Shown piece by piece: positions 21,840-30,252 of a stretch of 41,982 nt of DNA (the first letter of the stretch is position 1; every line of letters begins with the position of its first letter). Position numbers and translations under genes: made by a program. Origin of the DNA: a virus. Below the pieces are notes generated by a model, which did no database searches, was not told the origin of the DNA, and saw nothing but the letters and a program-made list of their open reading frames with translations. Location of the stretch: positions 1 through 41,982 of the IMG/VR virus record IMGVR_UViG_3300031699_000003, one strand, 5' to 3'.

Positions 21840-22301
21840 TCAGTTCAGTTCCCGTTTCCAGATTTCGATACGCTCAATCGTGGTCAGCAAAGACTCAATC
21901 CACCCGATTGCCCGGATCGTGTACTTGTAACCAAGTGAAGTACGACCAATCGGCATAAGGGAGATTCGGTCTGTCTGCCCGGACATGAGAGTATCAAAGC
22001 TCGTCACGTCGAAAAGGGTGTCACCGCAACAGCCATAACTCAGGGCCTCAAACCGAATTGTGTCTGCCGACTCAATTGAGAAAGAGGTCATCATGGCGTA
22101 TTCGTAACCCGGTTCAAAACGACGCTTGGTCAGGTTCGAGAGAACTGTTGTGTCTGCACCGCTCACTGTGTCGGCAGCATCCGCGTTCCATGCAGTATCA
22201 ATCACCCAGGGGCCAAGCTGCCCGTAGGATGTTGGTGCGCTGATGGTTGCGGCGCTGATGGACATAGCCACGGCCAGAACTGCGAAAAGAATCTTGTTCA
22301 T
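21840..22301 (-). CDS. Small protein with signal peptide next to the capsid gene (153 aa)
   Basis: MNKILFAVLAVAMSISAATI is a Sec signal peptide with a likely cut after SAA. The mature part is beta-rich and has one CC pair (YGCCGDTLFDV). The length, the repeated D-T endings (ADTVSGADTTVL, GDTLFDVTSFDTLM) and the signal peptide resemble the protein at 27427. Placed between the capsid gene and the head-tail genes, where a decoration protein usually is, but the signal peptide argues for export. A hairpin at 21806-21831 follows it. Confidence 0.55.
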   Translation of the reverse strand: MNKILFAVLAVAMSISAATISAPTSYGQLGPWVIDTAWNADAADTVSGADTTVLSNLTKRRFEPGYEYAMMTSFSIESADTIRFEALSYGCCGDTLFDVTSFDTLMSGQTDRISLMPIGRTSLGYKYTIRAIGWIESLLTTIERIEIWKRELN

Positions 22302-22340
22302 CAGACTTTCCTTTTTAGGAGTTTACGCTTCAGTTAAGGT

Positions 22341-22370
22341 GAGGGGCGGGCCGTCAAGCTCCGACCCCTC
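22341..22370 (-). terminator. GC-rich hairpin after the major capsid gene
   Basis: On the minus strand GAGGGGTCGG pairs with CCGCCCCTC (nine pairs, one bulged T) around an 11-nt loop, just downstream of the capsid stop. A hairpin after the capsid gene often limits or protects the 3' end of the abundant capsid message. There is no T-run, so full termination is doubtful. Confidence 0.5.
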
Positions 22371-22380
22371 ATTGATAGAC

Positions 22381-23604
22381 TTAGTACATGTTCGAGGCAA
22401 GCGTGATGCTCTTTCCCGCGTCCTTGGTCTCAATGCCAAAGTACGCGTAGACTTCATCCTGCTTCCCGTGGGTCGCGTTGGTCTGGATGCCATTGTTCGG
22501 TCCCATGTCGTGACCTTCCAGGTGAACGTATCCGATGTTGGCCGGGTTAAAGACCAGGAGCTTGTTTTTCATTCCGGCAACATTGAACATGTTGTGTTTC
22601 ACAAGCTGGATCGTCGGGCCAGCGGTGATGAGCTTGGTTGCTTTGATGCCGAAAACCTTCAGCTCGCCGCTCTCATCCACCGAATATTTCCCGTCCATCT
22701 CGTCAACCAGGCGACCAAACAGTTCGTTGCTGCACAGAGCAACGTACATGTCGTTGTCGTTGGTTGTCTCACCCATTGCATCTGGCAGATTCTTGCGAAT
22801 CCAGGACAGGTTCCCTGCGCCGTCGGCACTCACGCTGTTCGCGGCCAACTTCAGAAGGCCCCGAGTCGTGGGGAATTCGCCGGTGTATCCGGTCTGTTCG
22901 CCCGTAGAGGTGTTCTTTGTTGCCACGTCGGTCGAATAGTCGCCCATGATGAAAGTACGCTCCATGTCGGCCAGGGCTTCCCAGAGCATGTACATTTTTT
23001 CACGGGTGAAACGATTGCCACCGGCAAGCTGCTTGATTGCTTCCAGAACCCAGGAGATCGACACCGACCAGCGCGAAAACTGGAGGATGTTAAAATTCTG
23101 GTCATCGCTGCCGTTCACAACCATCGAGGATGTGGAACCCTCTGGCATTGCAGGGGCACCAACGATGAGTTCGTCATCCGCTGCCGCTTCAAAGGTCGTC
23201 CCGCCGATTGTCACGCCCTTGATCACGTTCGAAGAAACGCTCTCAACCCGGCAACGGGTGTCCGTGCGGGGATTGTACAGGGTCATGTAGGGCATGAGGC
23301 CATTGTCATCATCCAGGGTAACACCGGAAGACTCAACCTCGGTGCCGCTGGCAACGGTGACTTTGTACGGACGATAGGACCTGGTGAACATTTCGTACCG
23401 CACGTTTTTGACGGAACGCTTGCCGATCAAACCTTTGGAGGTTTTGCGCTTTCCATCCTGGAACATGCTATTTTCGATCATTGCGGTGAGGACGGAATTT
23501 CCGATACCGAGATATCGAATCTCGTCCCCTACTTCGCGCTGTGCCAGCATATCGGTCGCTGGAGCTTCATGCGACATCATTGTCGAAGAAATTGTATTTC
23601 CCAT
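22381..23604 (-). CDS. Major capsid protein, HK97-fold candidate (407 aa)
   Basis: It directly follows a scaffold-like gene and has the size and features of the DUF5309/SU10-type major capsid proteins: QFSRWSVSISWVLEAIKQLA around residues 180-200, ALADMERTFIMGDYST around 215, DNDMYVALCSNELFGRLVD around 285, and a C-terminal beta region (VFNPANIGYVHLEGHDMGPN). These correspond to the spine helix and P-domain order. The codon use is cleaner than in the early small genes. No protease gene is seen, and the N-terminus has no obvious delta domain. Confidence 0.75.
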   Translation of the reverse strand: MGNTISSTMMSHEAPATDMLAQREVGDEIRYLGIGNSVLTAMIENSMFQDGKRKTSKGLIGKRSVKNVRYEMFTRSYRPYKVTVASGTEVESSGVTLDDDNGLMPYMTLYNPRTDTRCRVESVSSNVIKGVTIGGTTFEAAADDELIVGAPAMPEGSTSSMVVNGSDDQNFNILQFSRWSVSISWVLEAIKQLAGGNRFTREKMYMLWEALADMERTFIMGDYSTDVATKNTSTGEQTGYTGEFPTTRGLLKLAANSVSADGAGNLSWIRKNLPDAMGETTNDNDMYVALCSNELFGRLVDEMDGKYSVDESGELKVFGIKATKLITAGPTIQLVKHNMFNVAGMKNKLLVFNPANIGYVHLEGHDMGPNNGIQTNATHGKQDEVYAYFGIETKDAGKSITLASNMY

Positions 23605-23618
23605 TTTCGATTATCCTT

Positions 23619-24707
23619 TCAATTTACTTGATCGTAACCCAGGAATTCAGACATGCGCTTGCTCATGCCTCCCGCCGGTTGGCTCGATTTCATGCCGCTT
23701 GGTTTCGTCCCCTTCGACTCGCCAGCAGTCTCTTTTAGGGTCGTCCCGATAGCTTTTGCATGTTCAACAACGTCCGGCAGTCGTTCGAGTAGCCACATGG
23801 CCCGGCCATATTCTGCAACCATGCTCATATTAGAGCGGTTGGCCTGGAAGCCCCTGAACCACTTATTTATCGTGGCCTTCTGGTCTTCCGGTTTCAAAGA
23901 ATCGTAGCCAGGGTTTTCCTTTCTGAACAGCATGTCCAGCATTTTGCCGCCATACTTTTTATCCAGCAGGAACTTGTTGAGAACGTCGACACCCTTTACG
24001 CCGGGGATGGTATCATTGAGATGCGAGCCGAGTACAGCGGTATTCTTGTCGATTGCTGCGTCGATGTCTTTTTCCCGCCGCTTCTCAATGTCGGAGCGGT
24101 ATTCGTTTCTCAACGACTCCCGTTCTTTCGCAAGCTCAAGTTTACTGTCCCGTTTCGATACGAATTCACCGAGCGTGTTAGCTAATCTCTGTATCGTCTG
24201 TTCAGGTGTGATCCCCGCCTCTCGTTCTTCCTTTAAAATGGAAGGCAAGTTGGAAACAATTTCGTCCACCGCTTTGATGTACTCAGTCTCCGGGGATACA
24301 ACGTCCTCTTTTTGCTCAACGCTCTGTACGTCAGGTTTCGGGGCTTCCGCGAATTGGAGAAAAGACTTCCCTGTATTCAGGAACAGGTCTTGCACCTTTT
24401 CACTCGAAATATTCCCGTCCTCGTCGTTCAGCGCGCTGCGCGATGCGGTTAGAAACTCGTCGGGCTTTTCGTCGGGTTTATCCTTGTCCGACCCCTCTGC
24501 GGGTTTCTCGGGTGTCTCAGACTTTTCAGTATTTTCTTCCGCTGGTTTTTCCTTCTGCGGATCGAGAATCCCTTCAAGCCTCGCATTCAAGGCACCTTCT
24601 GATATATCCGATGGATCTGTCTGTTCCACTCCGTCCGTGTTTTCAGGTTCGGAGGTCTCAGGCATGGCCACATTCATCTCGTTTAAAACGTCAGTTACTT
24701 CAGGCAT
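23619..24707 (-). CDS. Scaffold-like protein (362 aa)
   Basis: It is very acidic and Pro/Glu/Ser-rich in the first 110 residues (KPAEENTEKSETPEKPAEGS), with charged helices after that (ILKEEREAGITPEQTIQRLA, KLELAKERESLRNEYRSDIE). The last 30 residues are basic (KGTKPSGMKSSQPAGGMSKR), like the capsid-binding end of scaffolds. It lies immediately upstream of the capsid gene in transcription order. A role in procapsid assembly is inferred from composition and position. Confidence 0.65.
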   Translation of the reverse strand: MPEVTDVLNEMNVAMPETSEPENTDGVEQTDPSDISEGALNARLEGILDPQKEKPAEENTEKSETPEKPAEGSDKDKPDEKPDEFLTASRSALNDEDGNISSEKVQDLFLNTGKSFLQFAEAPKPDVQSVEQKEDVVSPETEYIKAVDEIVSNLPSILKEEREAGITPEQTIQRLANTLGEFVSKRDSKLELAKERESLRNEYRSDIEKRREKDIDAAIDKNTAVLGSHLNDTIPGVKGVDVLNKFLLDKKYGGKMLDMLFRKENPGYDSLKPEDQKATINKWFRGFQANRSNMSMVAEYGRAMWLLERLPDVVEHAKAIGTTLKETAGESKGTKPSGMKSSQPAGGMSKRMSEFLGYDQVN

Positions 24708-24740
24708 TGTTCACCCCTTTGGTTAAGGTATGACTGGTTT

Positions 24741-24986
24741 TTATTTGAAAAGTCCGGCCATTGTCTTGTCACGGCCTTTCTTTGTTGCCTCTTTGGGTTC
24801 CTCATCTTTTTCGGATTTCTCCGGTTTTTCGCTTTTCATTTTACCGATCTTTGCCAGCACGCTCTCGATGGAATCCGCGCTGTAAGACTTCGACTGGTAG
24901 CCGCCTTTTTTGTCCTGCCAATCGACGGATGCCTGGAATGTGCCGTCATCGTTTTCGGTGATGTGGATTGATTTTTTGCTTGACAT
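24741..24986 (-). CDS. Small basic/acidic hypothetical protein (81 aa)
   Basis: ATG 24986 follows AGGAG; a longer frame to 25013 exists but has a worse start. The first half is beta-rich (SIHITENDDGTFQASVDWQD), and the second half is highly charged (EKPEKSEKDEEPKEATKKGR). Placed between portal-proximal genes and the scaffold candidate. Function unknown. Confidence 0.55.
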   Translation of the reverse strand: MSSKKSIHITENDDGTFQASVDWQDKKGGYQSKSYSADSIESVLAKIGKMKSEKPEKSEKDEEPKEATKKGRDKTMAGLFK

Positions 24987-25006
24987 TGAAACTCCTGTTG
25001 GTTGGT

Positions 25007-25243
25007 TCACCAAAATTTCTCCGATTTGTTAAATGTGCAATTCTGCCCCTGCTCTGGTTCGATACACCGCAAACAGATCCCGTCTTGAAATACAAACTCG
25101 GCAACCGCTCGCCGCTCCGGGTGATAGTACAGGGTGCCAAACCATTTATGTTTCTCTGCCTGTCTGATGAAGCTGAGCAATTCAGCGTTTGCGAATTTCT
25201 TCGCGTATTTCATCACCAGTTCATTCGTTCTCGTCTCGCTCAT
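25007..25243 (-). CDS. Hypothetical protein (78 aa)
   Basis: It overlaps the upstream gene by 23 bp. Contains GICLRCIEPEQGQNC, one CxxC-like pair, and a helical N-terminus (VMKYAKKFANAELLSFIRQA). Head-gene region; no family recognised. Confidence 0.55.
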   Translation of the reverse strand: MSETRTNELVMKYAKKFANAELLSFIRQAEKHKWFGTLYYHPERRAVAEFVFQDGICLRCIEPEQGQNCTFNKSEKFW

Positions 25244-25619
25244 GGTTTATCCTTTCGAGCATTTCTTCGTAGTTTTCTTCAAACTGTTCCAGGTCGAGGA
25301 ACAGGCTGTCTATCATCGTGATCTGCGCCATGCCGCGCAAAACCTTCTCATTGTCGTTCACCGCCATCGCCGATTTCATCAGTTCCAGGCATTGTTCCCG
25401 GTGCTGAGCAAGCCACGCCTTGACGTACTTATTCTTAAACAGCGGCTGAATCCCGTAAAGAAACGAATTTGCCGTCGTGTCGGCCCGCTCAATGAAAACA
25501 TATTCCCGGCGCGCTCGTGTTTTCATCGTTTCCAGAATTTCGCGAGCCTCGGCGAGTATTGCTTTTTTCTCTGTTTCTACAGTCGCGCCAAGCAACCAGC
25601 GCAAAAACCTTTTGATCAT
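25221..25619 (-). CDS. Hypothetical helical protein after portal (132 aa)
   Basis: The N-terminus MIKRFLRWLLGATVETEKKA is amphipathic. The rest is helical with charged coils (DLEQFEENYEEMLERINHER). The start overlaps the portal stop by 4 bp, so it is translationally coupled to portal. It may be a small head-assembly protein; no motif. Confidence 0.55.
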   Translation of the reverse strand: MIKRFLRWLLGATVETEKKAILAEAREILETMKTRARREYVFIERADTTANSFLYGIQPLFKNKYVKAWLAQHREQCLELMKSAMAVNDNEKVLRGMAQITMIDSLFLDLEQFEENYEEMLERINHERDENE

Positions 25620-27430
25620 GCGGCCTCACTCATTTCCTGCCCGGCCCCTGCCAACTCCTGCCCCGGTTGGGTCTGTGTCGGCACGAATCCAGGCTGTTGA
25701 ACCATTGCCTCCTGGTCGCTCAGAACTTCCCCGACCTGTGCGAATTTACCCATCTTCAAGGTGTGTTTGATCAGCGGCTCGAAATTCGGCTGTATCGGCA
25801 ATCCGCTGTTGACCAGGTTGAGCAACCACGTTACAATATTCTGATATCTCATAATCTCAGACGAATTGCTCCGCTGAAGGGCGGTTTCCATGTAGACCAA
25901 CCAGTTGCCGGTGATGTTCACTTTCTCGACCATGCGCTGATCTTGCGTGTTCGTCGGTCTGATCATTATAGGCCCGAAGTTGCCGAGGTGCTGCGCAAGG
26001 ATGATCGTCTGCTTTTCCCCGACCTTCGCCAGACAGTAGGAATACTGTTCGAGGATGTCCATGTCCATGTTGTTGCCGACGTTCGCCATAATGTCAGCAG
26101 CATAAGCCGTTTTATTCGAGGCCCCACCGGATGCGGGCGGGCGGTTGAGATCCGGGGTCGTTGATACCCGCTGGTTATTCTCCATGATCCGCCGATAGGC
26201 CTCGTTGATCGAGGTGGCCGCGCTGTCCTGCGGCTGGAACTGGAAAAGGACATTGTTCAGGTTTACGTCCCTCGCCACATCAACCGGGATCTTGGAGTTC
26301 GATGCCGCCGCCTGGAATAGATTCGGATTGATCGCGTTTTTGTTGTAAAACACATACCGTTTCATCTGCTCAATCGCATTCTCCAGGCTCATGCCAAGCA
26401 GGAGATTCATGGAATTTTCGTTCTGGATCGAGGCTTCAGCCGGTGTGTTTCCCCACCAGTATTCATAACGGGGTTCACAGGTCAGAACCGTGTACTGGTT
26501 CAGGTTCATGTCGTAGGGGTTGGACTGAAACCGGATAATCTTATCCCCGATCATCCACACCGTGTAATATGTTTCGTCGTCCTCGTTGCCGTCGATGTGG
26601 ATCTGGAACTGGCCCCGCATGATGTCATTTACCGTGATCTGGTCGAAGTCGTGAACCGTGCTGCGCCCCTGCGGGTCTGTGTAATTCCTATCCTTGAAAA
26701 TGGTCTTTGCCTTCACGTCCTTGATGACCTGCTCAATGTTCTCTTTGATGAAGTTGTCGGGGTTGCTCTGATAGTTCGCAACCAACCAGCTCAGCCGCCG
26801 CCTCTCGATGTGACCACGGAACCCGGATTCATTGTTGTCAACAACGCGAGGGTCTTGAAAGTAGTTTCTGATGTCGAGCGGATAACAAACAGCGTTCTTT
26901 GTGTTTTTGACTATCCCGAATACTCGCTGTGCTCCGAAAACAGGGTCGGCAACCGTGCGCCAGCCTTTTTCCTGGTCTTCCAGGTATTCGGTATATATCA
27001 CGCTCGACCCCCACTTCGACACCATGTCAATCGAGGGCCGCAAGGTGTTTGCCCGGAATCGGGTCTGCTCGTTGTTTGATTCGAGTAGATCCTGCATGTT
27101 GATCGCGTTTTCTTTCGGGGTGTTCCCGATTGCCCGAAGACTAAAGATTGGATCTGATCTGAAGTTCGAGGTAAATATTGAGCGACGAATCAACATCTGT
27201 TCTTTGACAAGCGGATAAGCCAACTGTCCGAGAAACTGTGTACGGCTCTCGTTCTTGCGCTGATGTCTGCGAGTCCCGGCCAGCTCCATGTCCCAGGAAC
27301 TATCAAGCCGGTTGCACCGAGCCACAAGTTTCTTATAGCAGTCAGACTTGAAATAGAACTCAGGCCGCATTTTAACGTATGCGGTGATTTCTTTTTCGAG
27401 CTTGGCAAAGTCTTTGACTAAATCCCTCAT
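25616..27430 (-). CDS. Portal protein (604 aa)
   Basis: Size, order (after terL, before scaffold and capsid) and sequence features fit a podovirus portal: SKWGSSVIYTEYLEDQEKGW, then YEYWWGNTPAEASIQNENSM, then the long helix region NLLLGMSLENAIEQMKRYVF and the NRPPASGGASNKTAYAADIM crown segment. The C-terminus is Gln/Pro-rich. ATG 27430 overlaps the upstream stop (ATGA); a longer frame extends to 27532 inside that gene and is rejected. The portal forms the dodecameric DNA channel. Confidence 0.8.
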   Translation of the reverse strand: MRDLVKDFAKLEKEITAYVKMRPEFYFKSDCYKKLVARCNRLDSSWDMELAGTRRHQRKNESRTQFLGQLAYPLVKEQMLIRRSIFTSNFRSDPIFSLRAIGNTPKENAINMQDLLESNNEQTRFRANTLRPSIDMVSKWGSSVIYTEYLEDQEKGWRTVADPVFGAQRVFGIVKNTKNAVCYPLDIRNYFQDPRVVDNNESGFRGHIERRRLSWLVANYQSNPDNFIKENIEQVIKDVKAKTIFKDRNYTDPQGRSTVHDFDQITVNDIMRGQFQIHIDGNEDDETYYTVWMIGDKIIRFQSNPYDMNLNQYTVLTCEPRYEYWWGNTPAEASIQNENSMNLLLGMSLENAIEQMKRYVFYNKNAINPNLFQAAASNSKIPVDVARDVNLNNVLFQFQPQDSAATSINEAYRRIMENNQRVSTTPDLNRPPASGGASNKTAYAADIMANVGNNMDMDILEQYSYCLAKVGEKQTIILAQHLGNFGPIMIRPTNTQDQRMVEKVNITGNWLVYMETALQRSNSSEIMRYQNIVTWLLNLVNSGLPIQPNFEPLIKHTLKMGKFAQVGEVLSDQEAMVQQPGFVPTQTQPGQELAGAGQEMSEAA

Positions 27431-27981
27431 GGATTTTGAACCCTTCGTGGAAATGCCATCCTGGTGAGAATGTAGCTGCCGAGCTTGTTCCCGGTAAGCC
27501 CCTGCACCCATCCCCTGAACCACACATCCCACTCAGGAGATACGTTTGCGGTCTGCGTCACAAAGCCGGAAACGTTCGTTGTGTCCATCTGTTTGAATAC
27601 GTTGGAGAAAGAGCCGGTCGCGCTGATTACCAGCATGGTGTCGTTAAACGCCCCGTTTTGCACGTCCATCGTGTCAACGACAAGCATTTCCTCGTTGATC
27701 ATGGTGTCCCTGGTGTTCGAGGAATTGAGAACCGGGTGTCCGGTCTGCACTCCCCAATGAAAGAGGATAGAATCGGATGCGAAACCGTCCGAGCTGGTGT
27801 CGTCGGCGAAAACGTCAACCCGGAGATTCAGGTATGAACTCAGTCGAAACCAGGGAGTGAAAAGAAGTGAATCGGCGTTGAAGGAATGAATGTTTGCGGT
27901 GTCGCCGTAACCCGTGTAGTTTTCCACATTAAGCGCAAAACAGGAAGCGGCCAGCATCAGGACCAGAATCAATTTCTTCAT
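27427..27981 (-). CDS. Secreted-type protein between terL and portal (184 aa)
   Basis: MKKLILVLMLAASCFALNVE is a Sec signal peptide. LAASC could also serve as a lipobox. The mature protein is beta-rich with D-T and D-S repeats (DSLLFTPWFRLSSYLNLRVD, DTMINEEMLVVDTMDVQNGA). It is unusual for this position in a head cluster. Start overlaps the small upstream ORF stop (ATGA). Function unknown; it resembles the 21840 protein in style and size. Confidence 0.6.
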   Translation of the reverse strand: MKKLILVLMLAASCFALNVENYTGYGDTANIHSFNADSLLFTPWFRLSSYLNLRVDVFADDTSSDGFASDSILFHWGVQTGHPVLNSSNTRDTMINEEMLVVDTMDVQNGAFNDTMLVISATGSFSNVFKQMDTTNVSGFVTQTANVSPEWDVWFRGWVQGLTGNKLGSYILTRMAFPRRVQNP

Positions 27982-28112
27982 TTAGGAACCCCTTTTGATA
28001 ATTGTTTCAACGTGTTTTTTGCGAGCCTTTTTCTCTTGCCCTTGTTTTTCACGCCGTATTCAATTCGCAGTTGGCGTTGTAATTCTTGTATTAATAGTTT
28101 TTGAGCCTGCAT
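27978..28112 (-). CDS. Small basic protein overlapping terL end (44 aa)
   Basis: ATG 28112 follows GAAGGAG at good spacing and the frame stops at TGA 27978-27980, overlapping the next start by 4 bp. It begins MQAQKLLIQELQRQLR and ends with KNTLKQLSKGVPK, with many Lys, Arg and Gln residues, so DNA or RNA binding is possible. The first 53 bp overlap the end of terL. The couplings on both sides support a real gene. Confidence 0.6.
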   Translation of the reverse strand: MQAQKLLIQELQRQLRIEYGVKNKGKRKRLAKNTLKQLSKGVPK

Positions 28113-29580
28113 GAATAGCAGCTCCTTCGCCTAAGTAAACAGCAGCCATGTCTTTTATGGGATCGTATTCAGGTGGGAGAGGTTTTTCCTGGTCCTCTTT
28201 ATTAATGTATTTTCTTTGTTGCTCTAACGCAAGTGTTATTTTCATCGCGTCCGAAAAGTCTTTCCTTTTTTCATCCTCTCGGTCCTTGCCGTCCTTGTCA
28301 AAACGATGGAATCTCAGGGTGTCGATTATGTTCTCACAATGCGGCATGACATACATTCTCGGCTCGTTCATCCGGTGCATCGGGGTTAAAATGTCCCAGG
28401 AAAGAAGTTCTCTGATTCGGTCGCGCTGTACGTCGATCATGTGCTCGGGCGGGGTCTCGAATATCAATCCACCGTTGCGCTCGTCGGCCATTTCCTCGAT
28501 TATCCCCCTGGTGTTGGTCGTCGTGCTCCCTGCCCCGGAACCTTTGGCAAAGCGGGTGTCAATCCCTCGGGCCATGACTTTTATGCCGTGATATGTCCTG
28601 TCTGTTGTGTTGTCCATCAACCGGTAAGCCTTGGCCCGTTCCCGCAGCGTGAGCGTGCATTTCTTTTCTTTTCGGATCTCGTGATAGAACTTGCCGCCCA
28701 TCATCCCACGGGTCGGGAACTCGTTGTACCAGTAATAATCAAACGAGCCGTCACCACGGGGCACCTTGCCGAGCCACACACAGGCCGGATAATAGGTTGT
28801 GTGCGGGTCTTGCCCCATGAAGAAATTACCTATCGGCTCGATCCTGGACATGCTGACCTCTCTCAAATGGTGTTCCATGTTGAAAGATGGATAGACCAGC
28901 CCGCCGATGTTCCGGGGATTACCGAGCCAGATATGGGAATATTCCTCTGGGTTCTCCAGCATACATTTCTGAGCCTCGGACTTCATATCTTTCGGGCACC
29001 AATAGTTGTCTGTGTAATTGATAAGCGTGTTGATTGCGTCAGGTGGAGGGTTGACGATGAACCGGCGGTAAATGAAATCATCCTCAAACTGCGGGTTGAA
29101 CTCGATCCAGAATTCAGGGTCTTTCTTCATCCGAGGTGTGCGCCGGATCGTCGGGTTCAGAACCTTCCAGCTTTCTTCCTGCAGGTCGTGCCCCTCAAAT
29201 ATCCAGCAGATATCCGTTCCTTCAAGGCCCTTGACTTCGGTATAGTTGTTGTGAAGGTGCTGGTAAATATATTTGCTGCCGGTGTACCTGTTTGTGATCG
29301 AGGCATCCGTGATGTCAAAGGCTTCGCCAAGATTGTGGTATGCGATACGCTCACAGATTATCTTGTGGACGCTGCCCTTAATCGTGGATCGGTATTCCCG
29401 GCAGACCGCAATGTCCGTGCGCTCCTGGCAAGCCCTGGCGATTGACATATCCCCGAAACCATAGGATTTACTCCCACCTCGACCACCGCGAGCCACCCGA
29501 TACCGAGCGACAAGCTCATTCATGGCCTCGTCGTAAAACAAGGCAAGCATTTTGCGGTTGAGCTGGATATTTAAGTCCAT
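28060..29580 (-). CDS. terL: Terminase large subunit (506 aa)
   Basis: The Walker A-type motif GGRGGSKS sits at residues 32-39. Walker B-like ICWIFEGHDLQEE follows near residue 125, and a WIEFNPQ coupling motif near residue 160. The C-terminal half carries acidic residues suited to the RNase H-like nuclease, for example MGQDPHTTYYPACVWLG and later DARLA-like runs. This is the DNA packaging motor that cuts and translocates genome DNA. Its small subunit lies 1.8 kb upstream, separated by the O-antigen-ligase-like gene and three small genes. Confidence 0.85.
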   Translation of the reverse strand: MDLNIQLNRKMLALFYDEAMNELVARYRVARGGRGGSKSYGFGDMSIARACQERTDIAVCREYRSTIKGSVHKIICERIAYHNLGEAFDITDASITNRYTGSKYIYQHLHNNYTEVKGLEGTDICWIFEGHDLQEESWKVLNPTIRRTPRMKKDPEFWIEFNPQFEDDFIYRRFIVNPPPDAINTLINYTDNYWCPKDMKSEAQKCMLENPEEYSHIWLGNPRNIGGLVYPSFNMEHHLREVSMSRIEPIGNFFMGQDPHTTYYPACVWLGKVPRGDGSFDYYWYNEFPTRGMMGGKFYHEIRKEKKCTLTLRERAKAYRLMDNTTDRTYHGIKVMARGIDTRFAKGSGAGSTTTNTRGIIEEMADERNGGLIFETPPEHMIDVQRDRIRELLSWDILTPMHRMNEPRMYVMPHCENIIDTLRFHRFDKDGKDREDEKRKDFSDAMKITLALEQQRKYINKEDQEKPLPPEYDPIKDMAAVYLGEGAAIHAGSKTINTRITTPTAN

Positions 29581-29582
29581 GA

Positions 29583-29828
29583 TTATACTATTTTTTTAAA
29601 ATTTTCATGAAGTTCAGCAAGACCTTTTAATTTCAATTTATCAAGGTTGTCCATTTTTAAATCCCAATCCCCGCACCAATCAACGTCCTGGGTTATCGGG
29701 AATATTGCATAATTTCGGTCGTCCACTTTGATTGGAGAACGGCGGCGGCAATACCCTTCATGCTCATAGTCTTTTCTTGCGACCGTCCACCAACGGCAAA
29801 CCTGGCAGGTTTTATTTGGGGTTTCCAT
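29583..29828 (-). CDS. Small Cys-rich protein before terL (81 aa)
   Basis: I start at ATG 29828 (AAGGAAG upstream), not at the earlier ATG 29873. The cysteine order CQVCRWW, EGYCRRR, DWCGDW is common to small phage proteins that probably bind one metal. The C-terminus is helical (LDKLKLKGLAELHENFKK). It lies 3 bp from terL. Function unknown. Confidence 0.6.
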   Translation of the reverse strand: METPNKTCQVCRWWTVARKDYEHEGYCRRRSPIKVDDRNYAIFPITQDVDWCGDWDLKMDNLDKLKLKGLAELHENFKKIV

Positions 29829-29842
29829 TGTTTTGTCTTCCT

Positions 29843-30028
29843 TTACGTGTTTTGAAATAATCCAACAATACATATCGAAAGAAAGACCGTCATTAAGTAT
29901 GCGAATAGTGCGGTTATCGCTTCTCCACCTCTTTCAAACTGCCATCCACTAAGATAGAAACCAACCATGTAAATTAAGTTTCCAATACACAATCCATAAA
30001 ACAGCGCCGACTTTACCTCTTTGCTCAT
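29843..30028 (-). CDS. Two-span membrane protein (61 aa)
   Basis: Two membrane segments (LFYGLCIGNLIYMVGFYLSG near 9-28, ALFAYLMTVFLSICIVGLF near 40-58) joined by a short charged loop. ATG 30028 has AAGGAGAGG upstream. Size and topology fit a class II holin, but it is far from the peptidoglycan-active genes, so another inner-membrane role is possible. Confidence 0.5.
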   Translation of the reverse strand: MSKEVKSALFYGLCIGNLIYMVGFYLSGWQFERGGEAITALFAYLMTVFLSICIVGLFQNT

Positions 30029-30054
30029 TCGCCTCTCCTTGTTGGAGTAAAAGA

Positions 30055-30252
30055 TTAAACCCTCGTCAAATATCGAACCGGCTTTACCTGCCCGGCCCTC
30101 AGCATTGACTCACAAATTCGCTCAGCATACGGTGAAGGTTTGACTGTTGTAAGGTCTGGACATCGAGTATTTAATGCAAACCCACACCAAGGACAATATT
30201 TTATCCCGAGACCAACACAATGAATAGCTACCGCGCAATTTTTACAAGGCAT
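30055..30252 (-). CDS. Small zinc-ribbon protein (65 aa)
   Basis: MPCKNCAVAIHCVGLGIKYC, followed by PWCG, gives two CxxC pairs about 14 residues apart, a zinc ribbon. The C-terminus is basic (MLRAGQVKPVRYLTRV). The start is 25 bp inside the 3' end of the upstream O-antigen-ligase-like gene. Function unknown. Confidence 0.6.
   Translation of the reverse strand: MPCKNCAVAIHCVGLGIKYCPWCGFALNTRCPDLTTVKPSPYAERICESMLRAGQVKPVRYLTRV

Noticed and set aside
22243-23631. Long plus-strand open frame (462 codons) opposite the capsid gene
   Set aside because: It is antisense to the major capsid protein, has no family-like features, and follows from the codon bias of the true gene. No ribosome binding site supports it.
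28441-29445. Plus-strand frame of 334 codons opposite terL
   Set aside because: Antisense shadow of terL, with basic and Pro/Arg/Val-biased sequence and no start signal.
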